A stretch of DNA of 64,000 bases from Flavobacterium erciyesense (GCF_018069925.1 NZ_JAGPXB010000006.1:62001-126000), one strand, 5' to 3'; shown: positions 1 through 9,089, numbered from the stretch's first letter. Numbers and translations are program-made. The notes: a model not told the origin generated them from the sequence alone.

Positions 1-1
1 G

Positions 2-2032
2 CTAACGCAAAGTATTTCTTCTCCGGCATCGTACCAAAACACAAATGCATCAGAAACCATTTATGTTAAAGTTATCAATAAGGATAATGCAAGCTGCTTT
101 GCTGTTACATCTTTCAAAATCGAGGTTTTAGCCTTACCAGTAATTACCAATGTTGCAGATTTAAAGCAATGTGATGATGATACTGATGGATTTAGTGTTT
201 TTAATTTAGAAGAAGCGATTTCTAAAATCACTTCATATTCTTCAAATGAGACAGTTACTTTTTACAGTAGTTTGGTAGGAGCTGAAAATGATATTAATCC
301 AATTTTGAATACAACTTCTTATTCCAATCAAATTGTAAGCAATGATGCTGTGTTTGCCAAAATTAGCAATAGCAATGGTTGTTATCGAATTGCAAGAATC
401 AATTTGTTTGTCACAACAACTCAAATTCCGGTAAATTATGCCAAGTCATTTACTGTTTGTGATGACGCTACTTTAGGCACAAATACAGATGGAATTACCT
501 CTTTTGATTTTAGTAGTGTCACTTCAGATATTCAAAATATTTTTCCAACAGGACAATTATTAGACATTCGTTATTTTAGAAATCTTGCAGATGCTTTAGC
601 CGAGAAAAATGCGATTGTCGATATTTCAAATTACAGAAATATTGGATATCCCACCACACAGAAAATTTATATTCGTGTTGATAGTAAAATTAACAACGAT
701 TGTTTAGGATTGGGAAGCCACATAACATTGAATGTAGAACGAATTCCAATAGTTCAAGCCTTGAAAGTTGCTAAATGTGATGATGATCAAGACGGTAAAT
801 TGGCTTTTGATACCTCTTCGCTGCAATCGCAAATTTTAAATGGTTTAACAGGTGTTTCTGTTACTTATTTTGACCAAAATAACAATGCTTTACCAAGTCC
901 ATTGCCTAATCCGTTTATCACTTCAACTCAAAAAATAAAAGTAATTGTAACAAATACTACCGCAGCGGCTTGTTTTTATGAGGGTAGTATTGATTTTATT
1001 GTAGATGATTTACCAGAAGCATTTGCAATACCAACAAGTTTGACCAGTATTTGCGATGATGAAGTGGATCCTAAATTGCAAGATGGAAAATTTGCTTTTG
1101 ATACCTCATCATTTCAAAATACCATTCTAGGAGCGCAAACGAGAATGCAGGTTTACTATTTCGATGCCAACAATAATCAATTACCAAGCCCCTTACCAAA
1201 TCCATTTTTCACGACTACTCAAGAAGTGCGAGTAGAGGTGGTTAATCCGATGAATCCATCTTGTAAAGCAATTGTAACGATCCCATTTGTTATCAATCCT
1301 TTACCAACAATGGAGCTTGCCGGCGATGAATTAGTTTGTAGTGATTTACCAACTTTTACCAAAGTAATTGATGCAGGATTACTTGACATCAATCAAAAAA
1401 ATAATTTTAGTTACAGCTGGACTAAGGATGGTCAACCGTTAGGGAATGCGATAAATTATGAATTAACAGTTAATCAAAAAGGAATTTATAGGGTGACTGC
1501 TACCAATTCATTTGGATGCGCAAGAACTAGAACAATTACAGTTAACGCCTCAGATAAAGCCAAAGTTGAAATAGCAATAAAAGACTTAACAACTGAAAAC
1601 AGTATTACAGTTATGGCATCGGGTGCAGGTGATTATGTGTATGCTTTGGATCAGGAATTTGGAAATTTTCAAACAAGTCCTATTTTTGATAACGTAGCTT
1701 CGGGAGTTCATACCGTTTATGTAAAAGATTTAAATGGGTGTGGGACAACTGTTCAAGAAGTTGCAGTACTAGGAATACCAAAATATTTCACTCCTAATGC
1801 AGATGGATACCATGATAAGTGGACTGCACAAGGAGTAAACGCAACTTTTAACTCAAAAACTATAATTCGAGTATTTGATAGGTATGGCAAATTAATAAAA
1901 CAAATTGATCCAAAAGGGGAAGGCTGGGACGGCACATTTAATGGGCAACCTTTGCCCGCTGATGATTATTGGTATGATATTCAACTTGAAGACGGAAGAG
2001 TTTTAAAAGGTCATTTTGCTTTGAAACGTTAA
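2..2032 (+). CDS. T9SS type B sorting domain protein, 5'-truncated by the window edge
   Basis: The frame is open from base 2, so the first in-frame ATG at 272 is internal and the gene starts left of the window; 676 codons are visible. The last ~85 residues (FTPNADGYHDKW..., then a VFDRYGKLI-like strand, GWDG, and a final LKGHFALKR) match the gliding-motility-associated type B C-terminal domain that sends proteins through the type IX secretion system to the cell surface. Upstream are repeated modules that begin with CDDD.DG...FD.SS near bases 169, 463, 775 and 1051, about 92-104 residues apart, as in large Flavobacterium adhesins. Secretion is known for the family; a role in adhesion or gliding is inference. 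It is convergent with the next T9SS gene. No enzyme motif was seen. Confidence 0.85.
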   Translation, partial: LTQSISSPASYQNTNASETIYVKVINKDNASCFAVTSFKIEVLALPVITNVADLKQCDDDTDGFSVFNLEEAISKITSYSSNETVTFYSSLVGAENDINPILNTTSYSNQIVSNDAVFAKISNSNGCYRIARINLFVTTTQIPVNYAKSFTVCDDATLGTNTDGITSFDFSSVTSDIQNIFPTGQLLDIRYFRNLADALAEKNAIVDISNYRNIGYPTTQKIYIRVDSKINNDCLGLGSHITLNVERIPIVQALKVAKCDDDQDGKLAFDTSSLQSQILNGLTGVSVTYFDQNNNALPSPLPNPFITSTQKIKVIVTNTTAAACFYEGSIDFIVDDLPEAFAIPTSLTSICDDEVDPKLQDGKFAFDTSSFQNTILGAQTRMQVYYFDANNNQLPSPLPNPFFTTTQEVRVEVVNPMNPSCKAIVTIPFVINPLPTMELAGDELVCSDLPTFTKVIDAGLLDINQKNNFSYSWTKDGQPLGNAINYELTVNQKGIYRVTATNSFGCARTRTITVNASDKAKVEIAIKDLTTENSITVMASGAGDYVYALDQEFGNFQTSPIFDNVASGVHTVYVKDLNGCGTTVQEVAVLGIPKYFTPNADGYHDKWTAQGVNATFNSKTIIRVFDRYGKLIKQIDPKGEGWDGTFNGQPLPADDYWYDIQLEDGRVLKGHFALKR

Positions 2033-2374
2033 AAAAAATACCACTACTTTACTAGTCAAAATACTGTTGACAGAGGAAAATGTAGTTTAAGTTTTTTATA
2101 ACATTGAAAAAAACTAATTGTAATTAACCATAATTCAAAAACAAATCAACTTAATATCACATGCATATTATTACTTTTGTTCTTTTTTTTGTTTGAAATA
2201 AAAGGCTATGATTTGTGATTTAAACAAAACATTTTTGACGAAGTATTTGTTAAAATTATTGATTCAATTTACGCTAATTTAAGACCTTTCTTGCTTTTCA
2301 AATAAATTGTATATACCAGAATATCAGTTATTCATTTGTAAATAGAGGCAACAATTATCTCACAAGAAATTACA
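2033..2374. other. Intergenic, between convergent T9SS genes
   Basis: This 342-base AT-rich stretch separates two convergent genes. No coding frame, tRNA or strong hairpin terminator is apparent; there are only A/T runs, such as the T tract near 2180-2190. Confidence 0.6.
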
Positions 2375-5300
2375 TTAATTGATTGTTATTTTTTTGATTA
2401 GGTTAATATTTTGATGGCTTATTTTTGCAAGGTAAACACCTTGAGGTAGCTCCTTTTTGATGATGATATTTAATTCTGGCTTGGCCTGAGTTTGAAGCTC
2501 GTATACTGTTTGTCCAAGTATAGAAATCAATTGAATTTTAAGATCTCCTTCTATAATTGTTGGTAGTGTAAGGTTAAATTGATTGTTGGTAACCGGATTA
2601 GGGTAAAGTACAATTTGGTCCGAAGTAAATTCCTCAGTAGCTAATGTTTTGTTTTCGAATATAATTTTAAAACGATCGTTTTTGTATGAAGCTGCAGCTG
2701 TTGTAGTTGAAAAATTTATGATTGCGGCTTCATCTGTTGGTATTTTGGTTTTACTCCCAAGATGGGTATCTACCAAAAACGGTGTAAATTGAGTATCAAA
2801 ATTAGAAAATTGAATTCGGAAACTGTAGTTTTTGTTGGCTTTAAAATCTTCTAAATTAAGGAATACTTCATCTTTATCACTAATGAGACCTCGAGTATCG
2901 ATAGCCCAAGATTTGTTATTATTAGTTATGGAGAAATTTTCAGTTCCGCTGCTTAGTTTAACCACATCAGTATTGTCAATAGCATTATTAAAAGCGGCAT
3001 CAAAAACAGCAACAGCAGCATCAATTGGATAACCGCCAGTGCTTAGTTCACTCGCTTCGTATACACTCATATCTAAACGCGAAACCAATATTGGCTGGGT
3101 TCTTGAGCCTTGATTAACGTTAATGTTACCCACTTTATCTGCTTCTCGAAATGTTAATTTTCCTGCAATACCGAGAATTTTATTTTGTACAAAAAAAGCT
3201 TGTCCCGGCGCAATAAAGCCGTTAACCTCCGACGCTATGTTACTAGAACCTGTGGCACTGTTGTACACCACATAACGTCCTCTTTGCTCATCAGTACCCA
3301 TGTTAGGATCCCATACATAGTAAGACTCCGTTAAACCCTCTTTAGATAGCGTACTCCAATTTACGGTATTTACATACGGATTTCCTATAAGGCTATAGCC
3401 ATTAGTAGCTTGATTAGTAGTAGAATTTAAGACTTTACTATCAAAAACAATAGTTCCAATTGCTAAATTTCCAGTAGCCTTTAGGGTTACACATGAGTTC
3501 ATAGTGTGCGATTCATTATTATTAATGATTGCATTTCGGTCTCCAAGCACCATCATTCGGTATCCATTGCCAATTTCAAGGTTAGTGTTGTTTGTTGCAG
3601 TTATGGTGCTCCAGCCATTTCCAACAGATTGATTATTGTTGAACTTAAACAAGGAAGGACTTGCTACTGCAGCAGTATCAAATCCACTTGCGCTTGTGCC
3701 TACGCCCACAATAGGAGTAGCTAATTGCCAATTGTTACTTATAAAATTTCTGGTTGTTACACCAGAGCTTAAAAGGTGGAAAGCTTTTTTGCCTTGTGCA
3801 ATAAAGTTTTCAACGGTAACGTTCGTAGCGCCTAATATTGTTCCTGTAACTTGTCCGATTACTGCAGTTCCAGTTTTATCTGATTTTAATGTTATTGGAA
3901 GATCATTAAAGTTTGCTAATCCTTGAATAGTTATACTTGCATTAGGTGCTATGGTTAAAGTGCCTGATCCTGAAACGGTAAGTTTTGCATTTTTGGTTAG
4001 TGTAAATGGAATATCTAATGTTGGTGTTCCTTTTGGGATTTCTATATCTAAAGTTCCATCTGGAACTTGGTTGTTTGACCAATTGCCAGCTATAGACCAC
4101 GTATTGTTTATTGCACCTGTCCACATGATGGCACAAGTAGTAACCGTAACCACTACTGCTTTGCGGGAGCTTTCGCAGCCATTAATAGTTTGTGAAACAT
4201 AATAGGTACCTGAGCGGAGTGCAGTATTTGATGATAAAAAGTTGCTATCAGTCTCGGTAGCGTACCATTTTAAATCTTGGCCCGAGGCTATTAAGTTTAA
4301 AACAGTAGGTTGATCGCTTGCGCAAAAAGATTGCATAGAGGCCGTTGGTGAAGCGGGTTGCGAACAAGTTGAAATCATGACTCTGTTATTAGTACCATTT
4401 GAAGAAACAGCAACAAATCTGTTGTTTCCGTAAGTAACACCAAACCAGGAATTATCTGATCCAGAATTTCTTGAAGTCCAAATGATTCCGTCTGGGCTAG
4501 TCATTACTTTGTTACCTCTTCCATCATTAGCTACAGCTACAAAAAGCCCATTACCATAGGTAATTGCAACCCACTGATAATCTGCTGCTGATGATCTTGA
4601 AGTCCAATTAATCCCATCAGGGCTACTCATTATTCTATCTCCAGAGCCACTGGTTGCAGCAGCTACATATAGGCCATTTCCATAAGTCAAAGCATACCAT
4701 TGATTGGTTGAGGCAGATTTTCTTGAAGTCCATACAATTCCGTCTGAGCTTGTCATGACTAAATCTTCAGTTCCATATTTAGCAACTGCTACAAAAAGTC
4801 CATTGCCATAGGTCACTGAAGACCAAGCGTTATCAGCAGTTGAAGATCTTGATGTCCAATTAATTCCATCAGGACTTGTCATTACTCGATTGCCTGTTCC
4901 TGAACTTGCAACGGCTACAAACAGGCCATTACCAAATGTCACTGAGGTCCAAGCATTATCAGCAGCTGAAGTTCTTGATGTCCAAGTAATTCCATCAGGA
5001 CTTGTCATAATACCATGATCAGCACCATCAATTGCTACAGCTACAAAAAGACCGTTTCCATAAACTACTGAGGTCCACAAATTATCTGCTGCAGAGGCAC
5101 GGGGAGTCCAAGTACAACCATCCGGACTAGTCATTACTCTGTTGCCTGATCCAGTGCAAGAAACTGCTACAAAAATATTTTTTCCATAAGTTACAGAACG
5201 CCACTGATTATCAGCTGCTGTGTTTAATGCGTTCCATGTAATACCATCAGTACTACTCATAATGCGGTTTCCAGCTCCACTATTGGCTACTGCTACATAA

Positions 5301-6193
5301 TATCCGTTTCCATAAGTTACAGCAACCCAATTGTTGTCTGCTGCACTAAGTCTAGAATTCCATTGTAAACCATCAGTGCTGGTCATTATTCGGTTACCGG
5401 TACCATCAATTGCAACAGCAACAAAAACACCATTACCATAAGTAATTGATCTCCATGAGTTTTGAGCTGCTGGAGTTCCTGCTTGCCATGTTATACCATC
5501 AGAACTTGTCATTATTCTATTTCCTACTCCTGAACCGGCGACAGCCACAAAAAGATTATTTCCATATGTTACTGAAAACCAGCCAATATTTTCTGAGGCT
5601 GCTCTTGAAGTCCAAGTAATTCCATCAGGACTACTCATTACTCTATTACCAGAGCCACTACTTGCAACTGCAATAAAAAGTCCTTTACCATAGGTTACAC
5701 TTGACCAATTCATATCAGCTGCTGAAGTTCTCGAAGTCCAAATAATTCCATCAGGACTCGTCATTACTCGGTTCCCTGTGCCGCTTTTGGCAACAGCTAC
5801 AAAAAGTCCATTACCAAATGTAACTGATTGCCATTGGTTATCAGCAGCAGAGGTTCTCAGGGTCCAATTAATACCATCTGAACTGCTCATTACTCGGTTA
5901 CCTGATCCATTTGTGCTCACTGCCACAAAAAGTCCGTTTCCGAAGGTAACCGATTGCCACTGATTTTCAGAAGGAGTATTTCTTGCCGTCCAGTTTTTAC
6001 TATCGGGGCTGGTCATAACGCGTTTATCAACTCCCGAACTAGCTACCGCAACATATAGGCCATTACCATAGGTAACCGAAGTATAATTTAAATCGGAACC
6101 TTGATTGATACTCTGCCAATCTATTCCTTGACTGTAGGCCAAATAGGAACTGCAAAATAAAATACTGATTGTTAAATATTTTAAGAGTTTCAT
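2375..6193 (-). CDS. T9SS type A sorting domain protein with 14 Asp-box repeats
   Basis: The start is taken at 6193 (MKLLKYLTIS...), which begins a typical signal peptide ending near AYSQ; an in-frame ATG four codons upstream (6205) is less likely. After the leader come thirteen complete 42-residue repeats and a partial fourteenth (about bases 4370-6085), each W.SVTYGNGLFVAVA..G.GNRVM followed by S.DG..W, the Asp-box/BNR signature of beta-propeller blades. An Ig-like segment with paired cysteines follows, then a long beta-rich region. The protein ends in a type A sorting domain (LYPNPV..., then QLISILGQTVYEL, then PQGVYLAKI). It is therefore predicted to be exported by T9SS and surface-attached or released. 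The ligand is unknown; fourteen blades would suit two seven-bladed propellers, which is inference. Confidence 0.88.
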   Translation of the reverse strand: MKLLKYLTISILFCSSYLAYSQGIDWQSINQGSDLNYTSVTYGNGLYVAVASSGVDKRVMTSPDSKNWTARNTPSENQWQSVTFGNGLFVAVSTNGSGNRVMSSSDGINWTLRTSAADNQWQSVTFGNGLFVAVAKSGTGNRVMTSPDGIIWTSRTSAADMNWSSVTYGKGLFIAVASSGSGNRVMSSPDGITWTSRAASENIGWFSVTYGNNLFVAVAGSGVGNRIMTSSDGITWQAGTPAAQNSWRSITYGNGVFVAVAIDGTGNRIMTSTDGLQWNSRLSAADNNWVAVTYGNGYYVAVANSGAGNRIMSSTDGITWNALNTAADNQWRSVTYGKNIFVAVSCTGSGNRVMTSPDGCTWTPRASAADNLWTSVVYGNGLFVAVAIDGADHGIMTSPDGITWTSRTSAADNAWTSVTFGNGLFVAVASSGTGNRVMTSPDGINWTSRSSTADNAWSSVTYGNGLFVAVAKYGTEDLVMTSSDGIVWTSRKSASTNQWYALTYGNGLYVAAATSGSGDRIMSSPDGINWTSRSSAADYQWVAITYGNGLFVAVANDGRGNKVMTSPDGIIWTSRNSGSDNSWFGVTYGNNRFVAVSSNGTNNRVMISTCSQPASPTASMQSFCASDQPTVLNLIASGQDLKWYATETDSNFLSSNTALRSGTYYVSQTINGCESSRKAVVVTVTTCAIMWTGAINNTWSIAGNWSNNQVPDGTLDIEIPKGTPTLDIPFTLTKNAKLTVSGSGTLTIAPNASITIQGLANFNDLPITLKSDKTGTAVIGQVTGTILGATNVTVENFIAQGKKAFHLLSSGVTTRNFISNNWQLATPIVGVGTSASGFDTAAVASPSLFKFNNNQSVGNGWSTITATNNTNLEIGNGYRMMVLGDRNAIINNNESHTMNSCVTLKATGNLAIGTIVFDSKVLNSTTNQATNGYSLIGNPYVNTVNWSTLSKEGLTESYYVWDPNMGTDEQRGRYVVYNSATGSSNIASEVNGFIAPGQAFFVQNKILGIAGKLTFREADKVGNINVNQGSRTQPILVSRLDMSVYEASELSTGGYPIDAAVAVFDAAFNNAIDNTDVVKLSSGTENFSITNNNKSWAIDTRGLISDKDEVFLNLEDFKANKNYSFRIQFSNFDTQFTPFLVDTHLGSKTKIPTDEAAIINFSTTTAAASYKNDRFKIIFENKTLATEEFTSDQIVLYPNPVTNNQFNLTLPTIIEGDLKIQLISILGQTVYELQTQAKPELNIIIKKELPQGVYLAKISHQNINLIKKITIN
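4370..6085 (-). repeat. Tandem 126-bp coding repeats (42 aa x ~14)
   Basis: Within the T9SS type A protein the same 42-codon unit recurs thirteen times in full plus a partial copy, always in register. Copies differ at scattered positions in both DNA and protein, so the array is old or under diversifying pressure rather than freshly duplicated. Each unit holds a YGNGLFVAVA strand and an S.DG..W Asp-box. Confidence 0.9.
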
Positions 6194-6555
6194 GATTACT
6201 ACCATTTAAATTAATAATTTCAAGAAGTATTTTAGCGATAGTGGGGGATTATTACCAATGATGGTTTGGGCTTAACTTTTAGTCAGGCATGGTAATAATC
6301 GAACTTCATAGGGCATCCATATTAAATAAACGATAGTGCAAAAATCATAAACAGCAGAAAAGTAGTTTTTTAGTTTCATAGCAGTTTGAATATATTGTTA
6401 GTAATTAAATTTTACAAAGTCAATACAGTATATCTGTAGTACATAGATTATATTCTACGTAGTGGTTTTATACTACAGTTTAATAGCATTACAAATTTGG
6501 TTTTTCTTTTGTTATAAAACAAATTTTAAAACAATTATTTCTTACTTATTTTTTA

Positions 6556-6595
6556 AAAATATGCTTTTAATCGATAAAATATGCTTTTAATCGAT
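6556..6595. repeat. Perfect 20-bp direct tandem duplication
   Basis: The 20 bases at 6556-6575 (AAAATATGCTTTTAATCGAT) are repeated exactly at 6576-6595. Confidence 0.9.
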
Positions 6596-6930
6596 TTTTT
6601 GTACGAATTTAAATCTGATATTTTTATTCCAATTGATTTCAAAAGTGCTTTTAAAGTTCAGTACCAATTATATTTTAGGACCTAGTCTAAAATCTTGGTA
6701 AATTAAACGGCAGTACAAGTGATAAATTTTTTGAAAGTAAAAAGGAGTGTGTCTAGATTTGCAAGAAGTAAGTTTAATTGGGTTTAAGGAACTTTCGAGT
6801 AGCAACTTGCTATATATTTCAATCTCTCTACTTTAGATATATAAACGCCAGCCAAAACGTTTTTGTACCTATTTAATATTTTAAAGTAGTTTATTAATAT
6901 GGTAGTATTTTACGAAGTGGCATTAACGTA

Positions 6931-6968
6931 AAATCGCCTTTAGGAATACTTGTCCTAAAGGCGATTTT
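6931..6968. terminator. Bidirectional hairpin terminator
   Basis: A 15-bp stem (AAATCGCCTTTAGGA paired with TCCTAAAGGCGATTT) around a short loop, with a T run after it on the plus strand and an A run before it. On the minus strand it lies just downstream of the gene remnant ending at 7015. Confidence 0.75.
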
Positions 6969-7014
6969 TGTTAACTTGAAAGAGGTAATGATTTCGAAAT
7001 CTTATGTGTTAACC

Positions 7015-7191
7015 TTAATAATTTAAATTTACACCCAAACCTAATCCCATATCACTGTCGAAATGCGTTTTAATACTAAAATTCCTTTTGATAATGTAGC
7101 GTAATCCTGCCATGTATTCTTTATCGGTATTCCACATTAAATCCATGCGAACTCTTTTAGAAACAGGAATATCCATTCGTTCTAACTGAAA
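7015..7191 (-). pseudogene. 3' remnant of a broken gene, probable outer-membrane beta-barrel end
   Basis: On the minus strand, 58 codons read without interruption from just after an in-frame stop (7192-7194) to a TAA at 7015-7017. The peptide starts LERMDIPVSKRVRMDLMWNT, continues with an alternating pattern (GLRYIIKRNFSIKTHFDSD) and ends GLGLGVNLNY. Alternating residues and an aromatic C-terminus are typical of the last strands of an outer-membrane beta-barrel. There is no start codon, ribosome-binding context or upstream frame, so this is read as the tail of a deleted gene. It vaguely recalls the C-terminus of Bacteroidota copper-resistance/multicopper oxidase proteins, but that is a weak impression. 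The terminator at 6931-6968 is probably its original terminator. Confidence 0.6.
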
Positions 7192-7300
7192 TTACAAAAT
7201 GGACTATTTTACAAAATGTAAACTTTAATAAATATATTTCTAGAATAGTTCATGAGTAGCTTGCAATTACTAAATTAAGTTGCGATAAAAACTATTGATT

Positions 7301-7321
7301 GTGGGGATAATGTGGGGATAT
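7301..7321. repeat. Short direct repeat GTGGGGATA x2
   Basis: GTGGGGATA occurs at 7301-7309 and again at 7312-7320, beside the terminator of the first tRNA-Ser. The GC-rich run stands out from its AT-rich surroundings. Confidence 0.6.
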
Positions 7322-7332
7322 TTATAAAATAA

Positions 7333-7370
7333 AAAACCCTAACTAATTGATGATCAATTGTTAGGGTTTT
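7333..7370 (-). terminator. Terminator of tRNA-Ser copy 1
   Basis: Immediately downstream of the tRNA on the minus strand: AAAACCCTAAC pairs with GTTAGGGTTTT and inner bases extend the stem, followed by a U run (the plus-strand A tract at 7331-7336). Confidence 0.8.
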
Positions 7371-7377
7371 AATTGAG

Positions 7378-7462
7378 CGGAGAAAGAGGGATTCGAACCC
7401 CCGGACCTGTTACAGTCAACAGTTTTCAAGACTGCCGCATTCGACCGCTCTGCCATTTCTCC
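7378..7462 (-). tRNA. tRNA-Ser (UGA), copy 1
   Basis: Read on the minus strand this is an 85-base class II tRNA. The acceptor stem GGAGAAA pairs with TTTCTCC, with G as discriminator. The anticodon loop CTTGAAA gives anticodon UGA (serine UCA codons), the long variable arm is typical of serine, and GGTTCGAATCC forms the T arm. The CCA end is not encoded. It is identical in all 85 bases to the second copy at 7715-7799. Confidence 0.95.
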
Positions 7463-7494
7463 AGTATGTAGCTATCATTTTCTGATTGCGAGTG

Positions 7495-7525
7495 CAAATA
7501 TAATAAGTTTTTTTTGAACCTACAA
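7495..7525 (-). promoter_or_regulatory. Promoter of tRNA-Ser copy 1
   Basis: On the minus strand TTG (7525-7523), a 20-base spacer and TATATTTG (7502-7495) match the Bacteroidota TTG-N17-23-TAnnTTTG promoter. It lies about 32 bases before the tRNA 5' end. Confidence 0.75.
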
Positions 7526-7685
7526 TATACTTTTAGGATTTTATAAAAAAAATTCAATAACAGTGCAGAGTCAGGGGTATTTATAAATAAAAAAGGAGTT
7601 AGACTTGCTACCGAGATTGATAGAGGATGAGTTGTAAAATGAAAATATTTAAAAAGTGAATTTTTTAAGTTTTATAAAATGAAAA

Positions 7686-7709
7686 AGCCCGAAACTTAAG
7701 TTTCGGGCT
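7686..7709 (-). terminator. Terminator of tRNA-Ser copy 2
   Basis: AGCCCGAAACTT (7686-7697) is followed at once by its exact reverse complement (7698-7709), a 12-bp palindrome, with an A run on its left that reads as a U tract on the minus strand. Confidence 0.8.
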
Positions 7710-7714
7710 CTTCG

Positions 7715-7799
7715 CGGAGAAAGAGGGATTCGAACCCCCGGACCTGTTACAGTCAACAGTTTTCAAGACTGCCGCATTCGACCGCTCTGCCATTTCTCC
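7715..7799 (-). tRNA. tRNA-Ser (UGA), copy 2
   Basis: Identical over 85 bases to the copy at 7378-7462 and in the same orientation. It has its own promoter and its own unrelated terminator, so the two are independent transcription units rather than one processed dimer. Confidence 0.95.
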
Positions 7800-7831
7800 A
7801 ATATGACGATTTCATTAGCTGAATTCGATTG

Positions 7832-7861
7832 CAAATGTAAGGTTCTTTTTGAGTTATACAA
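7832..7861 (-). promoter_or_regulatory. Promoter of tRNA-Ser copy 2
   Basis: On the minus strand TTG (7861-7859), a 19-base spacer, then TACATTTG (7839-7832): a good match to the Bacteroidota promoter consensus. Confidence 0.75.
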
Positions 7862-7955
7862 GCCCTTTTTTAGAAAAAAATAGAGTCTTTTTTAGATTGT
7901 ATTTTAACTATTTCATTCTGTTGGCTTTACGGTCAAAAAAAAAATAAATATTATT

Positions 7956-9089
7956 TTAGTAACTCACGTATTCTGTTATTTCAAGGCCGTAGCCAATCAT
8001 TCCTACACGCTTTTCTTGAACTGAATTGGTCACTAATCGTATTTTTGAGATGTCAATATCATGCAAAATTTGCGCTCCGATACCAAAATCTTTACTATCT
8101 ATGACAATTTTTGGTGCTTTCATTTCACCTTTGGATTGTAAAATTTTTAAATCAGCTAAACGACTCAATAAATTAACCGATTGCATGTCTTGATTTACAA
8201 AAATAACAGCACCTTTACCGTCCTCATTAATTTTGCGGAACATATCGTCAAGTTGTTTATCTGCATTATTGGTTAGGGTACCTAATAAGTCATTATTCAC
8301 TTGCGATGAGTTAATTCGAGTTAAAATTGGTTCACCCAAGTTCCATGTTCCTCTTGTTAATGCGATATGTATTTGCTTGTTGGTTGTTTGCTCGTAAGCA
8401 CGCAATCTAAATGTACCAAAGCGTGTTTCTAAGTTGAAATCCTCTTTCTTTACGATAAGACTATCGTGTTGCATTCGATAAGCAACAAGGGCTTCAATTG
8501 AAACCAATTTTAAATCGAATTTCTTAGCCACTTCAACTAATTGAGGTAGGCGAGCCATAGTACCATCTTCATTCATGATTTCTACAATCACACCGGCCGA
8601 TTTAAAACCTGCCAATCTAGCAAAATCAATAGCTGCCTCAGTATGACCAGTTCTACGTAAAACACCGCCTTGCTTGGCAATTAAAGGAAAAATATGTCCT
8701 GGTCGTGCTAAATCATGAGGTTTAGTTTCTGAATCAACTAATGCTTGAATGGTTTTGGCTCGGTCAGCTGCAGAGATTCCTGTAGTTACACCTTTTCCTC
8801 TTAAATCGACAGATACGGTAAAAGCGGTTTCCATTGGGTCTGTATTGTTACTCACCATAACATGCAAACCCAATTCCTTGCATCTGCTCTCTGTCAATGG
8901 AGCACATATTAGTCCTCGCCCATGTGTAGCCATAAAGTTGATCATTTCTGGAGTTACTTTTTCGGCTGCAGCCAAAAAATCACCTTCATTCTCACGATCT
9001 TCATCATCAACTACAATGATTACTTTTCCTTGACGGATATCTTCTATTGCTTCTTCAATTGTATTTAGTTGTATTTTGTCTTGATCCAT
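7956..9089 (-). CDS. ribB: RibBA-type protein with degenerate GTP cyclohydrolase II half
   Basis: Residues 1-205 form 3,4-dihydroxy-2-butanone-4-phosphate synthase (RibB): the acidic [10 protein letters not shown] motif (28-37), [11 protein letters not shown] and GHTEAAID are all present, so the ribulose-5-phosphate to DHBP step of riboflavin synthesis should work. Residues ~206-377 align with GTP cyclohydrolase II, but the zinc-binding cysteine cluster expected around residues 258-280 is gone ([19 protein letters not shown], no Cys), and the RQEGRGIGL stretch is replaced by [10 protein letters not shown]. Only the tail ([12 protein letters not shown]...RLVTNS) is kept. Such fusions with an inactive RibA half are known as RibBX-type proteins. 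It is the last gene of the tpx-dgkA-ftsK-lolA-lptFG set, 8 bases after lptFG. A separate active ribA is expected elsewhere in the genome. Confidence 0.92.
   Translation of the reverse strand: MDQDKIQLNTIEEAIEDIRQGKVIIVVDDEDRENEGDFLAAAEKVTPEMINFMATHGRGLICAPLTESRCKELGLHVMVSNNTDPMETAFTVSVDLRGKGVTTGISAADRAKTIQALVDSETKPHDLARPGHIFPLIAKQGGVLRRTGHTEAAIDFARLAGFKSAGVIVEIMNEDGTMARLPQLVEVAKKFDLKLVSIEALVAYRMQHDSLIVKKEDFNLETRFGTFRLRAYEQTTNKQIHIALTRGTWNLGEPILTRINSSQVNNDLLGTLTNNADKQLDDMFRKINEDGKGAVIFVNQDMQSVNLLSRLADLKILQSKGEMKAPKIVIDSKDFGIGAQILHDIDISKIRLVTNSVQEKRVGMIGYGLEITEYVSY

Larger units (their letters stand above)
6206..7014. other. Gene-poor region upstream of the T9SS type A gene
   Basis: About 800 bases without a credible gene on either strand. 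It holds a cluster of short palindromes (6425-6480), a perfect 20-bp tandem duplication (6556-6595) and a hairpin terminator (6931-6968). The promoter of the minus-strand T9SS gene must lie at the left end, but no clear TAnnTTTG element could be fixed. Confidence 0.55.

Noticed and set aside
4370..6085. Possible CRISPR array or satellite DNA
   Set aside because: The 126-bp units are in-frame coding repeats with substitutions concentrated as in protein repeats; no short identical repeats with unique spacers.
7378..7799. Possible genomic island between the two tRNA-Ser genes
   Set aside because: Only about 250 bases separate them and no integrase or cargo gene lies between.
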